Origin: Desulfobacteraceae bacterium
GTDB lineage: Bacteria; Desulfobacterota; Desulfobacteria; Desulfobacterales; Desulfosarcinaceae
Length of the DNA stretch: 38,121 bases
NCBI GenBank assembly: GCA_013003715.1
Contig: JABDIN010000013.1
Span: forward strand, 1 to 38,121
Direction: 5' to 3'
The notes under the pieces were generated by a model. The model saw only the letters and a program-made list of their open reading frames with translations, was not told the origin of the DNA and made no database searches. Shown here piece after piece: positions 25,491 through 33,597 of the stretch. A program made the position numbers and the translations under genes. The stretch's first letter is position 1; the number at the start of each line of letters is the position of its first letter.

Positions 25491-26132
25491 TTAGCGGCCG
25501 GATTCCAGGATTTTTTGGATTTCGGACCGGCTGATGGTGCCCTCTCTCAGGACAATCGGCCTGTCGGGGGTCGCATCCACGACAGTGGAGCCTGTTCCCG
25601 GGATCAATGTGCCCGCGTCCAGGATGAGATCCGCCGTTTGGTGCAACCTTGCGGACAGGTGATCGATTGAGTTCACACCGGGACAACCCGATTCATTGGC
25701 GCTGGTCCCGGTGATGGCCATACCGCTGCATTTAGCAAGTGCTGAAGCCACCGGATGGGCCGATATCCGGATTCCGATTTTCCCGGTGCCGGCGGTGATC
25801 GTATCCGGCACCGTCCGGGCGGCTTTTAAGACAAGGGTGATATTTCCCGGCCAGAATGCATCCATCATAAGCTTTGCTATGGGCGGAATCTCCACTGTGA
25901 ATGCTGTGACTTCCATCTCGGACGGTGTGAGGATCAGGATCGGCTTATGGGGCGGACGCATTTTAGTTTCGAAGAGTCGCCGCACGGCCGCCGGATTCCA
26001 TGGGTCCACGGCGATCCCGTATAAATGCCGCGTCGGAAAAATGACCATGCCACCGTTTTTTATATGGGCTGCCGCGGATGCGATAACTTTCATATCCGGC
26101 CGGATCGGATCTATGGGGTGGACTTTAGACAA
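25491..26132 (-). CDS. Threonylcarbamoyl-AMP synthase (TsaC/YrdC/Sua5 family)
   Basis: 213 residues, the short single-domain form. Motifs: GGMVIFPTRHLYGIAVD, the substrate-binding K-x-R...K-P in FETKMRPPHKPILIL, FWPGNITLVLKA, GKIGIRISAHPVA, and ITGTSANESG. The protein makes threonylcarbamoyl-AMP from threonine, bicarbonate and ATP, the first step of t6A modification at position 37 of ANN-decoding tRNAs. A YciO-type paralogue of unclear substrate is the alternative. The TTG at 26132 is supported by GGAG with 6 nt spacing; the first ATG (26093) would cut into the domain. The start is 24 bases after purE on the same strand. Confidence 0.88.
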   Translation of the reverse strand: MSKVHPIDPIRPDMKVIASAAAHIKNGGMVIFPTRHLYGIAVDPWNPAAVRRLFETKMRPPHKPILILTPSEMEVTAFTVEIPPIAKLMMDAFWPGNITLVLKAARTVPDTITAGTGKIGIRISAHPVASALAKCSGMAITGTSANESGCPGVNSIDHLSARLHQTADLILDAGTLIPGTGSTVVDATPDRPIVLREGTISRSEIQKILESGR

Positions 26133-26155
26133 AAAACGCTCCGTTCCCGTGTCGC

Positions 26156-26674
26156 TTACGTCAATGCCTCGACCTTCTTTGCTTTTTCGGCGACACCCGC
26201 AGCCATGTCGGCTTTATACCGCTCAAGCCGTTCAGCCATGCGATCATCGGATGTGGCCAGAATCTGTGCTGCTAGTATGGCGGCGTTTTTAGCCCCGGGC
26301 TTTCCGATAGACACCGTGGCCACCGGCACACCGGGCGGCATTTGAACGGTGGACAACAGTGAATCGAGCCCCTGCAGGCAGGAGGAGTCGATGGGTACAC
26401 CGATGATGGGCAATGTGGTATGGGCGGCCAACACACCGGCCAGGTGGGCGGCATGCCCGGCACCGGCGATGATCACCTTGATGCCGCGTGATCTGGCCGT
26501 TGCTGAGAATGCCGATGCTTTTTCAGGGCTTCTATGGGCGGACGCCACCGTCATTTCATATGGAATTTGGAAATCTTTTAAAACATTGGTTGCCGCTTGC
26601 ATGACGCCCACATCCGAGTCACTGCCCATGACGATGCCGACGAGCGGTGTTGCTGAATTAGCAGGGGTTGACAT
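26156..26674 (-). CDS. purE: N5-carboxyaminoimidazole ribonucleotide mutase PurE (class I)
   Basis: 172 residues: GIVMGSDSDVGVM at the N-terminus, TVASAHRSPEK with the catalytic His, IAGAGHAAHLAGVLAAHT, PIIGVPIDSSCLQGLDSLLS and TVSIGKPGAKNAAILAAQIL. It converts N5-CAIR to CAIR in de novo purine synthesis. An AGGAAGAAAGGA ribosome site precedes the ATG. No purK is adjacent, so a separate PurK, or direct CO2-dependent AIR carboxylation, cannot be decided here. Downstream it is followed by tsaC and tRNA-Leu. Confidence 0.95.
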   Translation of the reverse strand: MSTPANSATPLVGIVMGSDSDVGVMQAATNVLKDFQIPYEMTVASAHRSPEKASAFSATARSRGIKVIIAGAGHAAHLAGVLAAHTTLPIIGVPIDSSCLQGLDSLLSTVQMPPGVPVATVSIGKPGAKNAAILAAQILATSDDRMAERLERYKADMAAGVAEKAKKVEALT

Positions 26675-26751
26675 TTCTAAATCCTTTCTTCCTGAGATTC
26701 CTTGAATTGGTAAATGGTATACTTGTCAAATCGTAAATGATGGTATTTGTA

Positions 26752-27702
26752 TCACAAAATTGTCTTTTTGGCATGTGCCTCCATCCCAAGTTCAATCAAA
26801 CGATCCAGTAGTTGCCCAAAGGACATGCCAGCGGCCTTTGCGGCTTGTGGAAACAGGCTCGTCCGGGTCATACCGGGTATGGTGTTGGTTTCGAGCACAT
26901 AAATCCCTGTTTTGGCCACGATCATGTCGGTGCGGCTATACCCCTGGAGAAAGAGGGCCTGGTGAGCGGTCACGGCAAATGTCTTGGCTTTTTCCGTCAG
27001 CCGTTCATCGATACGGGCCGGGCATATTTCTTCGGTGAGCCCGGCAACATATTTGGCATTGTAATCAAAAAAATCATGGTCGGGGCTGGGAATGATTTCA
27101 ATCAGCGGCAGGGCTTCCAGGGTATCATTACCGATAACACCGCCGGTGATTTCAATACCCTCGATGTATTGCTCGACCAGCACGGTATCATCATGCAAAA
27201 AGGCCTGATCCAATGCATCTGAAACAGCGGATTCATCCCGGACGATGGACATGCCGATACTGGAACCGGATTTCACGGGTTTCACCACCAGCGGTAGGTT
27301 TACCCGTTTCACCAGCTCATCGGCAGGCACCCGGTCGTTACGGGATATGGCCACATACGCGGGAATCGGCAACCCGGCTTTTTCATAAATTTGTTTTGAT
27401 ACCAGTTTGTTCATTGCCAAAGCACTGCCGAGGACACCGGCCCCCTGATAAGGAATGTTTAAAAGTTCCAGAAGCCCCTGGACCGTACCATCCTCGCCAT
27501 TGGGCCCATGAAGGATAATCAGCGCTGCATCGATGTCAGCGGCAGTGGCCATCAACCGTGGCAGGTCCATTGCCGGATCGTAGCGGGTAACCTGATATTT
27601 ATCCTTGTCCAAAGCATCGTTTACCTGATTGCCACTATTTATGGATACTTCGCGTTCGGACGAGCGTCCGCCGGACAGCAAAGCCAATTTGATTTTTCCC
27701 AT
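26752..27702 (-). CDS. ddl: D-alanine--D-alanine ligase
   Basis: 316 residues with the Ddl ATP-grasp pattern: LLSGGRSSEREVSINSG, ILHGPNGEDGTVQGLLELL, YQGAGVLGSALAMNK, LVVKPVKSGSSIGMSIV, EQYIEGIEITGGVIG, and the C-terminal LETNTIPGMTRTSLFPQAA. It makes D-Ala-D-Ala for peptidoglycan in the cytoplasm. The ATG at 27702 has a near-perfect ribosome site (GAGGAGG, 6 nt spacing); the longer frame to 27729 would include that site as coding. It is 77 bases upstream of purE but has its own good promoter. Confidence 0.93.
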   Translation of the reverse strand: MGKIKLALLSGGRSSEREVSINSGNQVNDALDKDKYQVTRYDPAMDLPRLMATAADIDAALIILHGPNGEDGTVQGLLELLNIPYQGAGVLGSALAMNKLVSKQIYEKAGLPIPAYVAISRNDRVPADELVKRVNLPLVVKPVKSGSSIGMSIVRDESAVSDALDQAFLHDDTVLVEQYIEGIEITGGVIGNDTLEALPLIEIIPSPDHDFFDYNAKYVAGLTEEICPARIDERLTEKAKTFAVTAHQALFLQGYSRTDMIVAKTGIYVLETNTIPGMTRTSLFPQAAKAAGMSFGQLLDRLIELGMEAHAKKTIL

Positions 27703-27758
27703 GCCATGCCTCCTCTTCAGGGGGACCATTGGTTTTTGATGTGAATAATTATGCCGGC

Positions 27759-27787
27759 ACTATATAAAGTGATGTTCCACTGATCAA
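27759..27787 (-). promoter_or_regulatory. Sigma70-type promoter of ddl
   Basis: Minus strand TTGATC (27787-27782), 17-nt spacer, TATAGT (27764-27759; 5 of 6). Predicted initiation is near 27752, about 50 bases before the ddl start. Confidence 0.65.
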
Positions 27788-27843
27788 GCTATAGTTTTGG
27801 GTGTTCCAGGGCTGATGCCTGTAAAAATGACAGGATAGGAACA

Positions 27844-28140
27844 GTGTCCGATGAAAACAGGTAATGCCAAATGACAAAGCTCAAATGTCAAATGGCGGTA
27901 TGCTATCCATTTTTGAGGATCGCATCAATCATCAAGTGAAAATATTAACCCGTCAACTTCATAGGTAAAGTGACGACTGTCTGAATTGCGTAAGGAGATT
28001 CCGCCGGAGTAATGAAGCGACAGCATTCCTTTATTTGGCATTTGGATTTTGTCATTTGACATTATAACCGTTCCTTGCATCAAGGCAGGAACTCTATTTT
28101 AAAGTATCTGATGCCATGCCGAATCTACATGCGATCACCC
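27844..28140. repeat. Dispersed intergenic repeat, copy D (longest, with central insert)
   Basis: Left flank GTGTCCGATGAAAACAGG, then TAATGCCAAATGACAAAGCT and on to GGCGGTATGCTATCCATTTT. About 66 bases not seen in other copies follow (about 27944-28009). The right half is CGACAGCATTCC...ATTTGGCATTTGGATTTTG, then TCATTTGACATTA. The right flank includes ATCTGATGCCATGCCGAATC, the reverse complement of the left flanks of C and E. It sits between divergent ddl and the PurD-like gene. Confidence 0.85.
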
Positions 28141-28279
28141 TGGCAGGTGTTCCGTCCAACGGCCATTGTCATAGTGTCCGCCATGGCGCCAGCGGCATTC
28201 CCGCTGGTAACCGGCCGTCAGTTGTGTTAAGAGACCACTCACCACTCATTCGGAAAACTCAGGGAAAGGATAGAAACGG

Positions 28280-29785
28280 ATGACCAAGATCGCATTTGCC
28301 GGCACAGACGGCAGAACCTTGTTGGGGGCGTGGGTTGTCTCCACCGCAAAAAGTGATACCTGCTCAGATGAATACCAGGGCGTTGTGCTGCGGGGTACGC
28401 CGGCCATGCCCAAATTCACCGAGTTGATGAATTGGCCGGTGACTTTCGTGAGCACCGACAGCAATTCCGCGGAAGATTATGCCAAGGGGATAATCGACGC
28501 CCTGGCACAGGGTGTCATTGACTATGTCGTCCCCATGCCCGAAGCATTATTGTTCGATGGTTTGGTGGACATGGTGGCAGCCGCCGGATTCGGCGACAAA
28601 ATAGTGGGTTTTACAAAAGCCGGTGCCTTCATCGAAGGGGATAAAATAAAATGCAAAACCTTGTGTGACGAGGCCGGTGTGCCGGTGGCCCATGAATGGG
28701 CGGCGGTGGATGCCCATGATTATCCGCAGGTGCTATCCGTCTGTCTGGATTATATGGATAAATACGGCGGCGCGGTGATGAAATATCCCTACGGTGCAGG
28801 TGGAAAGGGTGCGCGAATTGTCCTGAATGCCTGGGAAATCCGTCAGGTTTACGACCGTCTGATCAACGACTACAAGGACAGTTACCGGCATCTCTTCGGC
28901 CGGAAAAAGGGCTGGCCGCTGCTGATTGAATCCCGAATGAGCGGTGTGGAAATCAGCTTCACCATCCTCGTGGACAAGAACGGGTATTATCGGATTTTGC
29001 CCACGGCAATGGATTATCCCGAGCGCTTTGAAGGCCCGGCCGGTAAGGACAATCCGATCACCGGCGGCACCGGTGCGATTTCCCCGCATCCCATGGAAAC
29101 GCCGGCTCTGATGCGGATGGCTGGAGATACCATTGCGGCGCCATTGGTGAATGCGCTGAAAACAAAGGGCCTTCTGCGGCCGTGCATCCTGTATCCCGGA
29201 TGTTTCGTATCACTGGACAGGGAAGGGCAGCCGACATGTATTCGGGTGTGTGAAGTGAATATCCGTCCCGGAGAACCCGAAGTACAACCGGTTTTCCGAC
29301 GCTTGAGAAACCTGGGGGCGCTTGTTGCCGCCACCGTGGAGGGCAACCTGGACACGGTTGTCCCTGAAATACGGACGGAACAACTGGCCGCGTGTATTGC
29401 GTTGATGACCGGCCCGGGCGGACCGGACGGTCAAAAGGGATATCCGTGGAGTTGCACCAAGGGAGAGCCCATGGAGATTGACTTGAAATACATGTCCCGG
29501 AAAGGTATCCAGGTCATCCCATCCGCCATGGATTATGCGGAGGACAAACAGGCTTTCCAGTCCGATGGTACCCGTGTGGCATATTTGAATGCCAATATGA
29601 GTGTTAAAGACAATGAATCACGCGGCAATGCGGCGGTCCGGCTCCAGAATAAGCTGCTCTCCGCGTTTAAGAACGGTAAAATCCGTGTTATCCCACGGGA
29701 GGACAGCGATGGGAATCGTTTGGCTATCCGGTGGGACATCGCATCGCACTACCGGATCGCCGAAGACATATTCAAGGGATTATAA
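28280..29785 (+). CDS. PurD-like ATP-grasp ligase, substrate unknown
   Basis: 501 residues. From about residue 115 it follows glycinamide ribonucleotide synthetase (PurD): EGDKIKCKTLCDEAGVPVA, ATP-binding VMKYPYGAGGKGARIVL (167-182), ESRMSGVEISFTILVD, the loop MDYPERFEGPAGKDNPITGG...GAISPHP (244-271), and the metal-binding EVNIRPGEPEVQPVF (325-339; PurD has E-x-N-x-R-x-G-D-P-E-x-Q). The N-terminus (MTKIAFAGTDGRTLLGAWVV) lacks the GxGGREHA phosphoribosylamine motif of PurD, and the protein is about 70 residues longer than usual. It may ligate a different amine or acid. The ribosome site AAGGA is acceptable. Its stop overlaps the 3' end of the convergent SHOCT gene by 6 bases. Confidence 0.75.
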   Translation: MTKIAFAGTDGRTLLGAWVVSTAKSDTCSDEYQGVVLRGTPAMPKFTELMNWPVTFVSTDSNSAEDYAKGIIDALAQGVIDYVVPMPEALLFDGLVDMVAAAGFGDKIVGFTKAGAFIEGDKIKCKTLCDEAGVPVAHEWAAVDAHDYPQVLSVCLDYMDKYGGAVMKYPYGAGGKGARIVLNAWEIRQVYDRLINDYKDSYRHLFGRKKGWPLLIESRMSGVEISFTILVDKNGYYRILPTAMDYPERFEGPAGKDNPITGGTGAISPHPMETPALMRMAGDTIAAPLVNALKTKGLLRPCILYPGCFVSLDREGQPTCIRVCEVNIRPGEPEVQPVFRRLRNLGALVAATVEGNLDTVVPEIRTEQLAACIALMTGPGGPDGQKGYPWSCTKGEPMEIDLKYMSRKGIQVIPSAMDYAEDKQAFQSDGTRVAYLNANMSVKDNESRGNAAVRLQNKLLSAFKNGKIRVIPREDSDGNRLAIRWDIASHYRIAEDIFKGL

Positions 29786-30289
29786 CGCTTTTGTTCCAAG
29801 CAGGTTTTGCTTGGCTTTTAGATATTCTTCCGGTGTAATCAGATTCTTTTCCATCAGACCGGCCAGTTCGGTCAATTCGTCCACACGCTTTCGGCTGTCC
29901 ATGATATCCGGATCTTCCAGTGCCAACGGACTTTTACCGGCAGGGGCTTGAAGGGATGGCGGGTGGGTAGGCTTGCCCAGTTTTATGCTTGCGATTCCGC
30001 CCAGCAGGCTGACTTCGACGGACCGGCCGCCGAAGGTGGGTGAGTTTACGAGGTCCCGCAAGTTGCGGCCCTGGGATTTCATGCGGCGATAAAAACAATA
30101 TGCGGAGATAACGATGAACAATGTGCCGCCCATGAAAATCCACGGCATATAGGTGGCGACGCCCCTGAAAAACAGCACCACGAGGCCCAATCCCGCGACC
30201 AGCAGAACGTGCAGGCCCAATACCACGTAAGCGATCATCACGCTTTTGAAAACGCCGTCACTATCCTTTTTGCCGCTCGACAAACCCAT
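29780..30289 (-). CDS. Small membrane protein with C-terminal SHOCT domain
   Basis: 169 residues. Two N-terminal membrane helices (about 17-41 and 48-66: VMIAYVVLGLHVLLVAGLGL, YMPWIFMGGTLFIVISAYCF) are followed by a polar linker and a C-terminal SHOCT motif, VDELTELAGLMEKNLITPEEYLKAKQNLL. SHOCT motifs are short oligomerisation segments; the protein's role is unknown. The next gene on this strand, DUF1992, is upstream by 37 bases, so the two may be co-transcribed. Confidence 0.75.
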   Translation of the reverse strand: MGLSSGKKDSDGVFKSVMIAYVVLGLHVLLVAGLGLVVLFFRGVATYMPWIFMGGTLFIVISAYCFYRRMKSQGRNLRDLVNSPTFGGRSVEVSLLGGIASIKLGKPTHPPSLQAPAGKSPLALEDPDIMDSRKRVDELTELAGLMEKNLITPEEYLKAKQNLLGTKAL

Positions 30290-30326
30290 GTTTTATTATT
30301 TCCGATTATGGTTAAGCCGCTGTGTG

Positions 30327-30698
30327 TCAGGGATCAAGTTTGTCCACCACCCGGTCCATATACCGTTGGGGCAATTCCAGGTCGATGGATGTTTTGCGAA
30401 GCATGTTCACCTTCATCACCAGATAGTTGAGCTTTTTCAAGGCGCGGTATTTCAGGGCGGTATCCTTGGTTTCCGACAACAGATCTTCTGTGCGGCGGAT
30501 ATCTTTCAGGACTTCGATTTCCGGCGGTACAAAATCGGCATTTTTCAGTATCTTATGTGCCAGTCTCAGATCTTCCGGTATGTGTTGATCATCCGTCAGC
30601 CGAATGGGTTCACCGGTACCCGGCAGATCCTTGAATTCTCCCTTTCGCTGAGAATCCCTGATACGTTCTTCGACAATTTTTTCGAATCCAGGTATCAT
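30327..30698 (-). CDS. DUF1992 (DnaJ-homologue subfamily C member 28-like) protein
   Basis: 123 residues: MIPGFEKIVEERIRDSQRKGEF-type start with the conserved KGEFKDLPGTGEPI block, HIPEDLRLAHKILKNADFVPPEIE, and a basic helical remainder. It is soluble, with no J-domain. DUF1992 proteins are widespread small proteins of unproven function. The 251 bases between this gene and the MsrAB stop (30699-30949) show no gene or clear signal. Confidence 0.85.
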   Translation of the reverse strand: MIPGFEKIVEERIRDSQRKGEFKDLPGTGEPIRLTDDQHIPEDLRLAHKILKNADFVPPEIEVLKDIRRTEDLLSETKDTALKYRALKKLNYLVMKVNMLRKTSIDLELPQRYMDRVVDKLDP

Positions 30699-30949
30699 CT
30701 TTTTAACACCCCTGTTTCCGGTTCACGTGTATACGGTGCCTGTTCATCCGTGCGGACCGGACGAATCCGCTGATGGCATCCGGGTTGTTCCCGACATACT
30801 GACATCGGTTCCCGCACGGTTTTTCTTAAGGATGGGAATATATAACGCGGGACTATTTGATTTCAAGGTTTTTGTATGCGCGGGCAGGGGCGATTGCCCC
30901 GGTGCCGTGCCGGGTTCACCTGACCTACCATTTCCGGACTATTGTCACC

Positions 30950-32083
30950 TTATTTTTCGAGCACCGTGCCAAACATCTGCAGATAAGCCCCAAGCCCTTC
31001 TTTTTCAAGCGATTCCTTGGGAATGAACCGTAATGAGGCTGAATTGACACAATACCGTAAGCCGGTGGGCGGAGGGCCATCATCAAATAAATGGCCCAGA
31101 TGCGAATCCGCGTGTTTGCTGCGGACCTCTGTGCGCACCATAAAGAAACGGGTATCCTTCTTTTCCACGATGTTTTCAGGTTCGAGGGGTTTTACAAAAC
31201 TGGGCCATCCGGTGCCGGACTCAAATTTATCCAGGGAACTGAACAAGGGCTCACCCGATACAATATCCACGTATATCCCGGGGTTCTTGTTGTCATAGTA
31301 TTCATTGTTAAACGGCGGTTCCGTACCGTTTTTCCGGGTCACCGTATATTGCAGTGCCGTGAGCTTGGATTTTAATATCTCGTCTGTCGGCCGTGAATAC
31401 GCTGAAGATTTACCGGGACTTTTGCCGGCATCACCCGTGTCACCCCAGACACGCCTCAAATACTTATCCCTTCCCGAATTCATCCGGTAGAATTTATACC
31501 GTATCGGGTTTTTCTTGTAATAGTCCTGGTGATACTCTTCGGCCGGGTAAAAAGTGCTGAAGGGTGAAATCCGGGTCACCACCGGTTTGTTGAATCGGCC
31601 GGAATTGTCCAGGCGTTTTTTGGATGCATCCGCACGCTGTTTCTGGTTCTCATCGTGATAAAAAATTGCCGTGCGGTATTGATTGCCCCGATCCACGAAT
31701 TGTCCGCCCGGATCTGTCGGGTCCACGCTCATCCAGAAAATGTCCAAGAGGTCGTCGTATTGAATGGCATTGGAATCGTAAGTGATTTGTATGGCTTCCG
31801 CGTGGCCGGTGATGCCCGCAGAGACTTCCCGGTAAGTGGGATCTGATTTGTTGCCCCCGGTATATCCGGAAACCACTTCCAGCACGCCGTCAACTTTTTC
31901 AAAATCGGATTCGGTGCACCAAAAACAGCCACCGGCAAAGGTGGCTGTTGCCAATTTCTGATTCGTCTCTTTCATGACGTTCTCCATTGCACTTGGGTTG
32001 GCTGATTTCTGTTGATATTCTCCGGACCTTTGACATCCAATAGTTACCAATACAATGCAGACGCTGACGAGAATTTTATCCAT
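30950..32083 (-). CDS. msrAB: MsrA-MsrB methionine sulfoxide reductase fusion, probable lipoprotein
   Basis: 377 residues. The N-terminus [20 protein letters not shown] looks like a lipoprotein signal with C17 as lipid site, although Thr at -3 is not ideal. MsrA (about 45-205) has the catalytic C53 in [14 protein letters not shown] and [12 protein letters not shown]. MsrB (about 235-360) has [33 protein letters not shown] and the catalytic C345 in [11 protein letters not shown]. The CxxC zinc pairs of many MsrBs are not evident. It would repair both stereoisomers of Met-sulfoxide in the periplasm, like the Msr part of neisserial PilB but without a thioredoxin domain. The frame is open to 32137, but the ATG at 32083 begins the signal sequence. 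Confidence 0.9.
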   Translation of the reverse strand: MDKILVSVCIVLVTIGCQRSGEYQQKSANPSAMENVMKETNQKLATATFAGGCFWCTESDFEKVDGVLEVVSGYTGGNKSDPTYREVSAGITGHAEAIQITYDSNAIQYDDLLDIFWMSVDPTDPGGQFVDRGNQYRTAIFYHDENQKQRADASKKRLDNSGRFNKPVVTRISPFSTFYPAEEYHQDYYKKNPIRYKFYRMNSGRDKYLRRVWGDTGDAGKSPGKSSAYSRPTDEILKSKLTALQYTVTRKNGTEPPFNNEYYDNKNPGIYVDIVSGEPLFSSLDKFESGTGWPSFVKPLEPENIVEKKDTRFFMVRTEVRSKHADSHLGHLFDDGPPPTGLRYCVNSASLRFIPKESLEKEGLGAYLQMFGTVLEK

Positions 32084-32287
32084 ATCAATCACCAATGGTG
32101 TATCGGGGTGAAAACCAATGTCATCAGTTTGAAACAAGGCCGGATTGGCACCTGTGCAATCTCAACGCATCGGCTCACCATCCGTTAATGAAGGCCCCTT
32201 TTTTTTACTTGTAAGAACTATTTTTTAAAAGTCAAAATAATGGGCTGTCATGCCGTTTGGCGAGGGGTTTTATCAATCCACCGGTGT

Positions 32288-33151
32288 CTAATAGACTTTT
32301 CGCCGGGAAAAGCCTCTGCCCAGAACATTGAAGGTGTTTTCGGTGACCATGAAGGCCTCGGGATCGATGCCGAAGACAATCTCCTCCAACCGTTTGAGCT
32401 GGTAATTGTTGACAACGGTCAGGATAATTTTTTTTGGTTTGCCGGTATACGCACCGCTTCCGTCCAGAAGGGTTGCACCACGTTTGAGGCGGGTTTGGAT
32501 GGATTTCACGATGGTGTCGTAATCGTCGGATATCAGAATGACCATCTTGCGCTGGTTGAACATGGACATGACGGTGTTCATCACCTGGGAAACGATGAAG
32601 GTCAAGGCCAGGGAGTAGAGGATGGGTTCGATATCCATGACACCGAAACTGGAGGCGAATACCAGAACATTGAATCCCAGATACACCGTCCCCACCCGGG
32701 TATTGAACTTCTGATTCAGTATAATGGCGATTATATCCGTACCACCGCCCGACCCCAATGAATGCAGTGCGATCCCGGTACCCGCGCCCATCAATGTGCC
32801 GCCGGCAAGTGCCGCCAGAAATGGGTCGGAAACCGGTACCGTGAGGTGGACGATATCGATCATCACCGACAGGGAGGTCATACCGTAAATACTGTAAAAG
32901 ATAAATCTTCTGCTCACCAACAGCCATCCTGCGATGAAAATGGGGATATTGATCAGGAAATACCATAGTCCGGGGCTAAGGCTGGCGGATGCATAGTACG
33001 CCAGAAGGCCGATTCCCGACACGCCGCCGGTGATAAAGCCGTGGGGTATGACAAAACCCTTGACGCCGATGGCGAACACAAAGCTGCCGATGGTCAGCAG
33101 AACCAGGTTCCACATCACCGAGGTCAGAAAGTTGTAATATCTTTTGGTCAT
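32288..33151 (-). CDS. YitT-family membrane protein (DUF161/DUF2179)
   Basis: 287 residues. An N-terminal block of about five membrane helices includes GFVIPHGFITGGVSGIGLL, GTLMGAGTGIALHSLGSGGGTDII and FNTRVGTVYLGFNVLVF. A cytoplasmic DUF2179 domain (MVILISDDYDTIVKSIQ, RGATLLDGSGAYTG, EEIVFGIDPEAFMVTENTFNVLG) follows. The function of this widespread family is not settled; transport has been suggested. GGGAG with 9 nt spacing supports the ATG at 33151. A TTGACT about 75 bases upstream (minus strand) with a weak -10 is a possible promoter. Confidence 0.9.
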   Translation of the reverse strand: MTKRYYNFLTSVMWNLVLLTIGSFVFAIGVKGFVIPHGFITGGVSGIGLLAYYASASLSPGLWYFLINIPIFIAGWLLVSRRFIFYSIYGMTSLSVMIDIVHLTVPVSDPFLAALAGGTLMGAGTGIALHSLGSGGGTDIIAIILNQKFNTRVGTVYLGFNVLVFASSFGVMDIEPILYSLALTFIVSQVMNTVMSMFNQRKMVILISDDYDTIVKSIQTRLKRGATLLDGSGAYTGKPKKIILTVVNNYQLKRLEEIVFGIDPEAFMVTENTFNVLGRGFSRRKVY

Positions 33152-33261
33152 TTTGCAGGTCTCCCATCTCTATCAGTCGTAAAACGGACAAAGAAAAAGT
33201 GAGGGCTCTACACCCTTTTTCATCCTCAAGTCAAGAAAGGAATTACACCACCGCAGGGTAA

Positions 33262-33486
33262 GGCATATAGATTCGGCATGGCATCAGATACTCTAAATTA
33301 TTGTTCATGCCGTGATACAATTTACGTGTTAAATGTCAAATGACAAACTCCAAATGGCGGAATGCTGTCGTTTTATCTTCACTTTATCGTCAAAGCGATC
33401 CTTAAAATAGATAGAATACCTTCATTTGAAACCTGAGCTTCGTCATTTGACATTACTTTACCTGTTCGATGGATGTGGGTTCCTGG
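33262..33486. repeat. Dispersed intergenic repeat, copy E
   Basis: Left flank ATTCGGCATGGCATCAGATA as in C and D; core from AATGTCAAATGACAAACTCC through GGCGGAATGCTGTCGTTTTA to CTTCGTCATTTGACATTAC; right flank ACCTGTTCGATGGATGTGGG, a diverged form of the D flank. The core is about 125 bases with near-perfect TGTCAAATGAC/GTCATTTGACA ends. It lies between divergent yitT and the MBL gene; no other feature is seen in this gap. Confidence 0.85.
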
Positions 33487-33597
33487 TGAAAAAAACAATT
33501 CATTTTTCAAAAAAAAATGATTATGGTGGCATCGTTTAACTGTCTGCCCCGTTCATTGGATTACAATCGGCTTCAATCAATAAAAGTGTTACCGTCC

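Noticed and set aside
33203-33222. AGGG...CCCTTTTT hairpin upstream of yitT as terminator
   Set aside because: The stem is only three to four base pairs with a long loop and lies in the yitT leader; too weak to claim.
7511-33486. CRISPR array or IS element as explanation of the repeats
   Set aside because: Copies are kilobases apart, without regular spacers and without any encoded transposase or cas gene.
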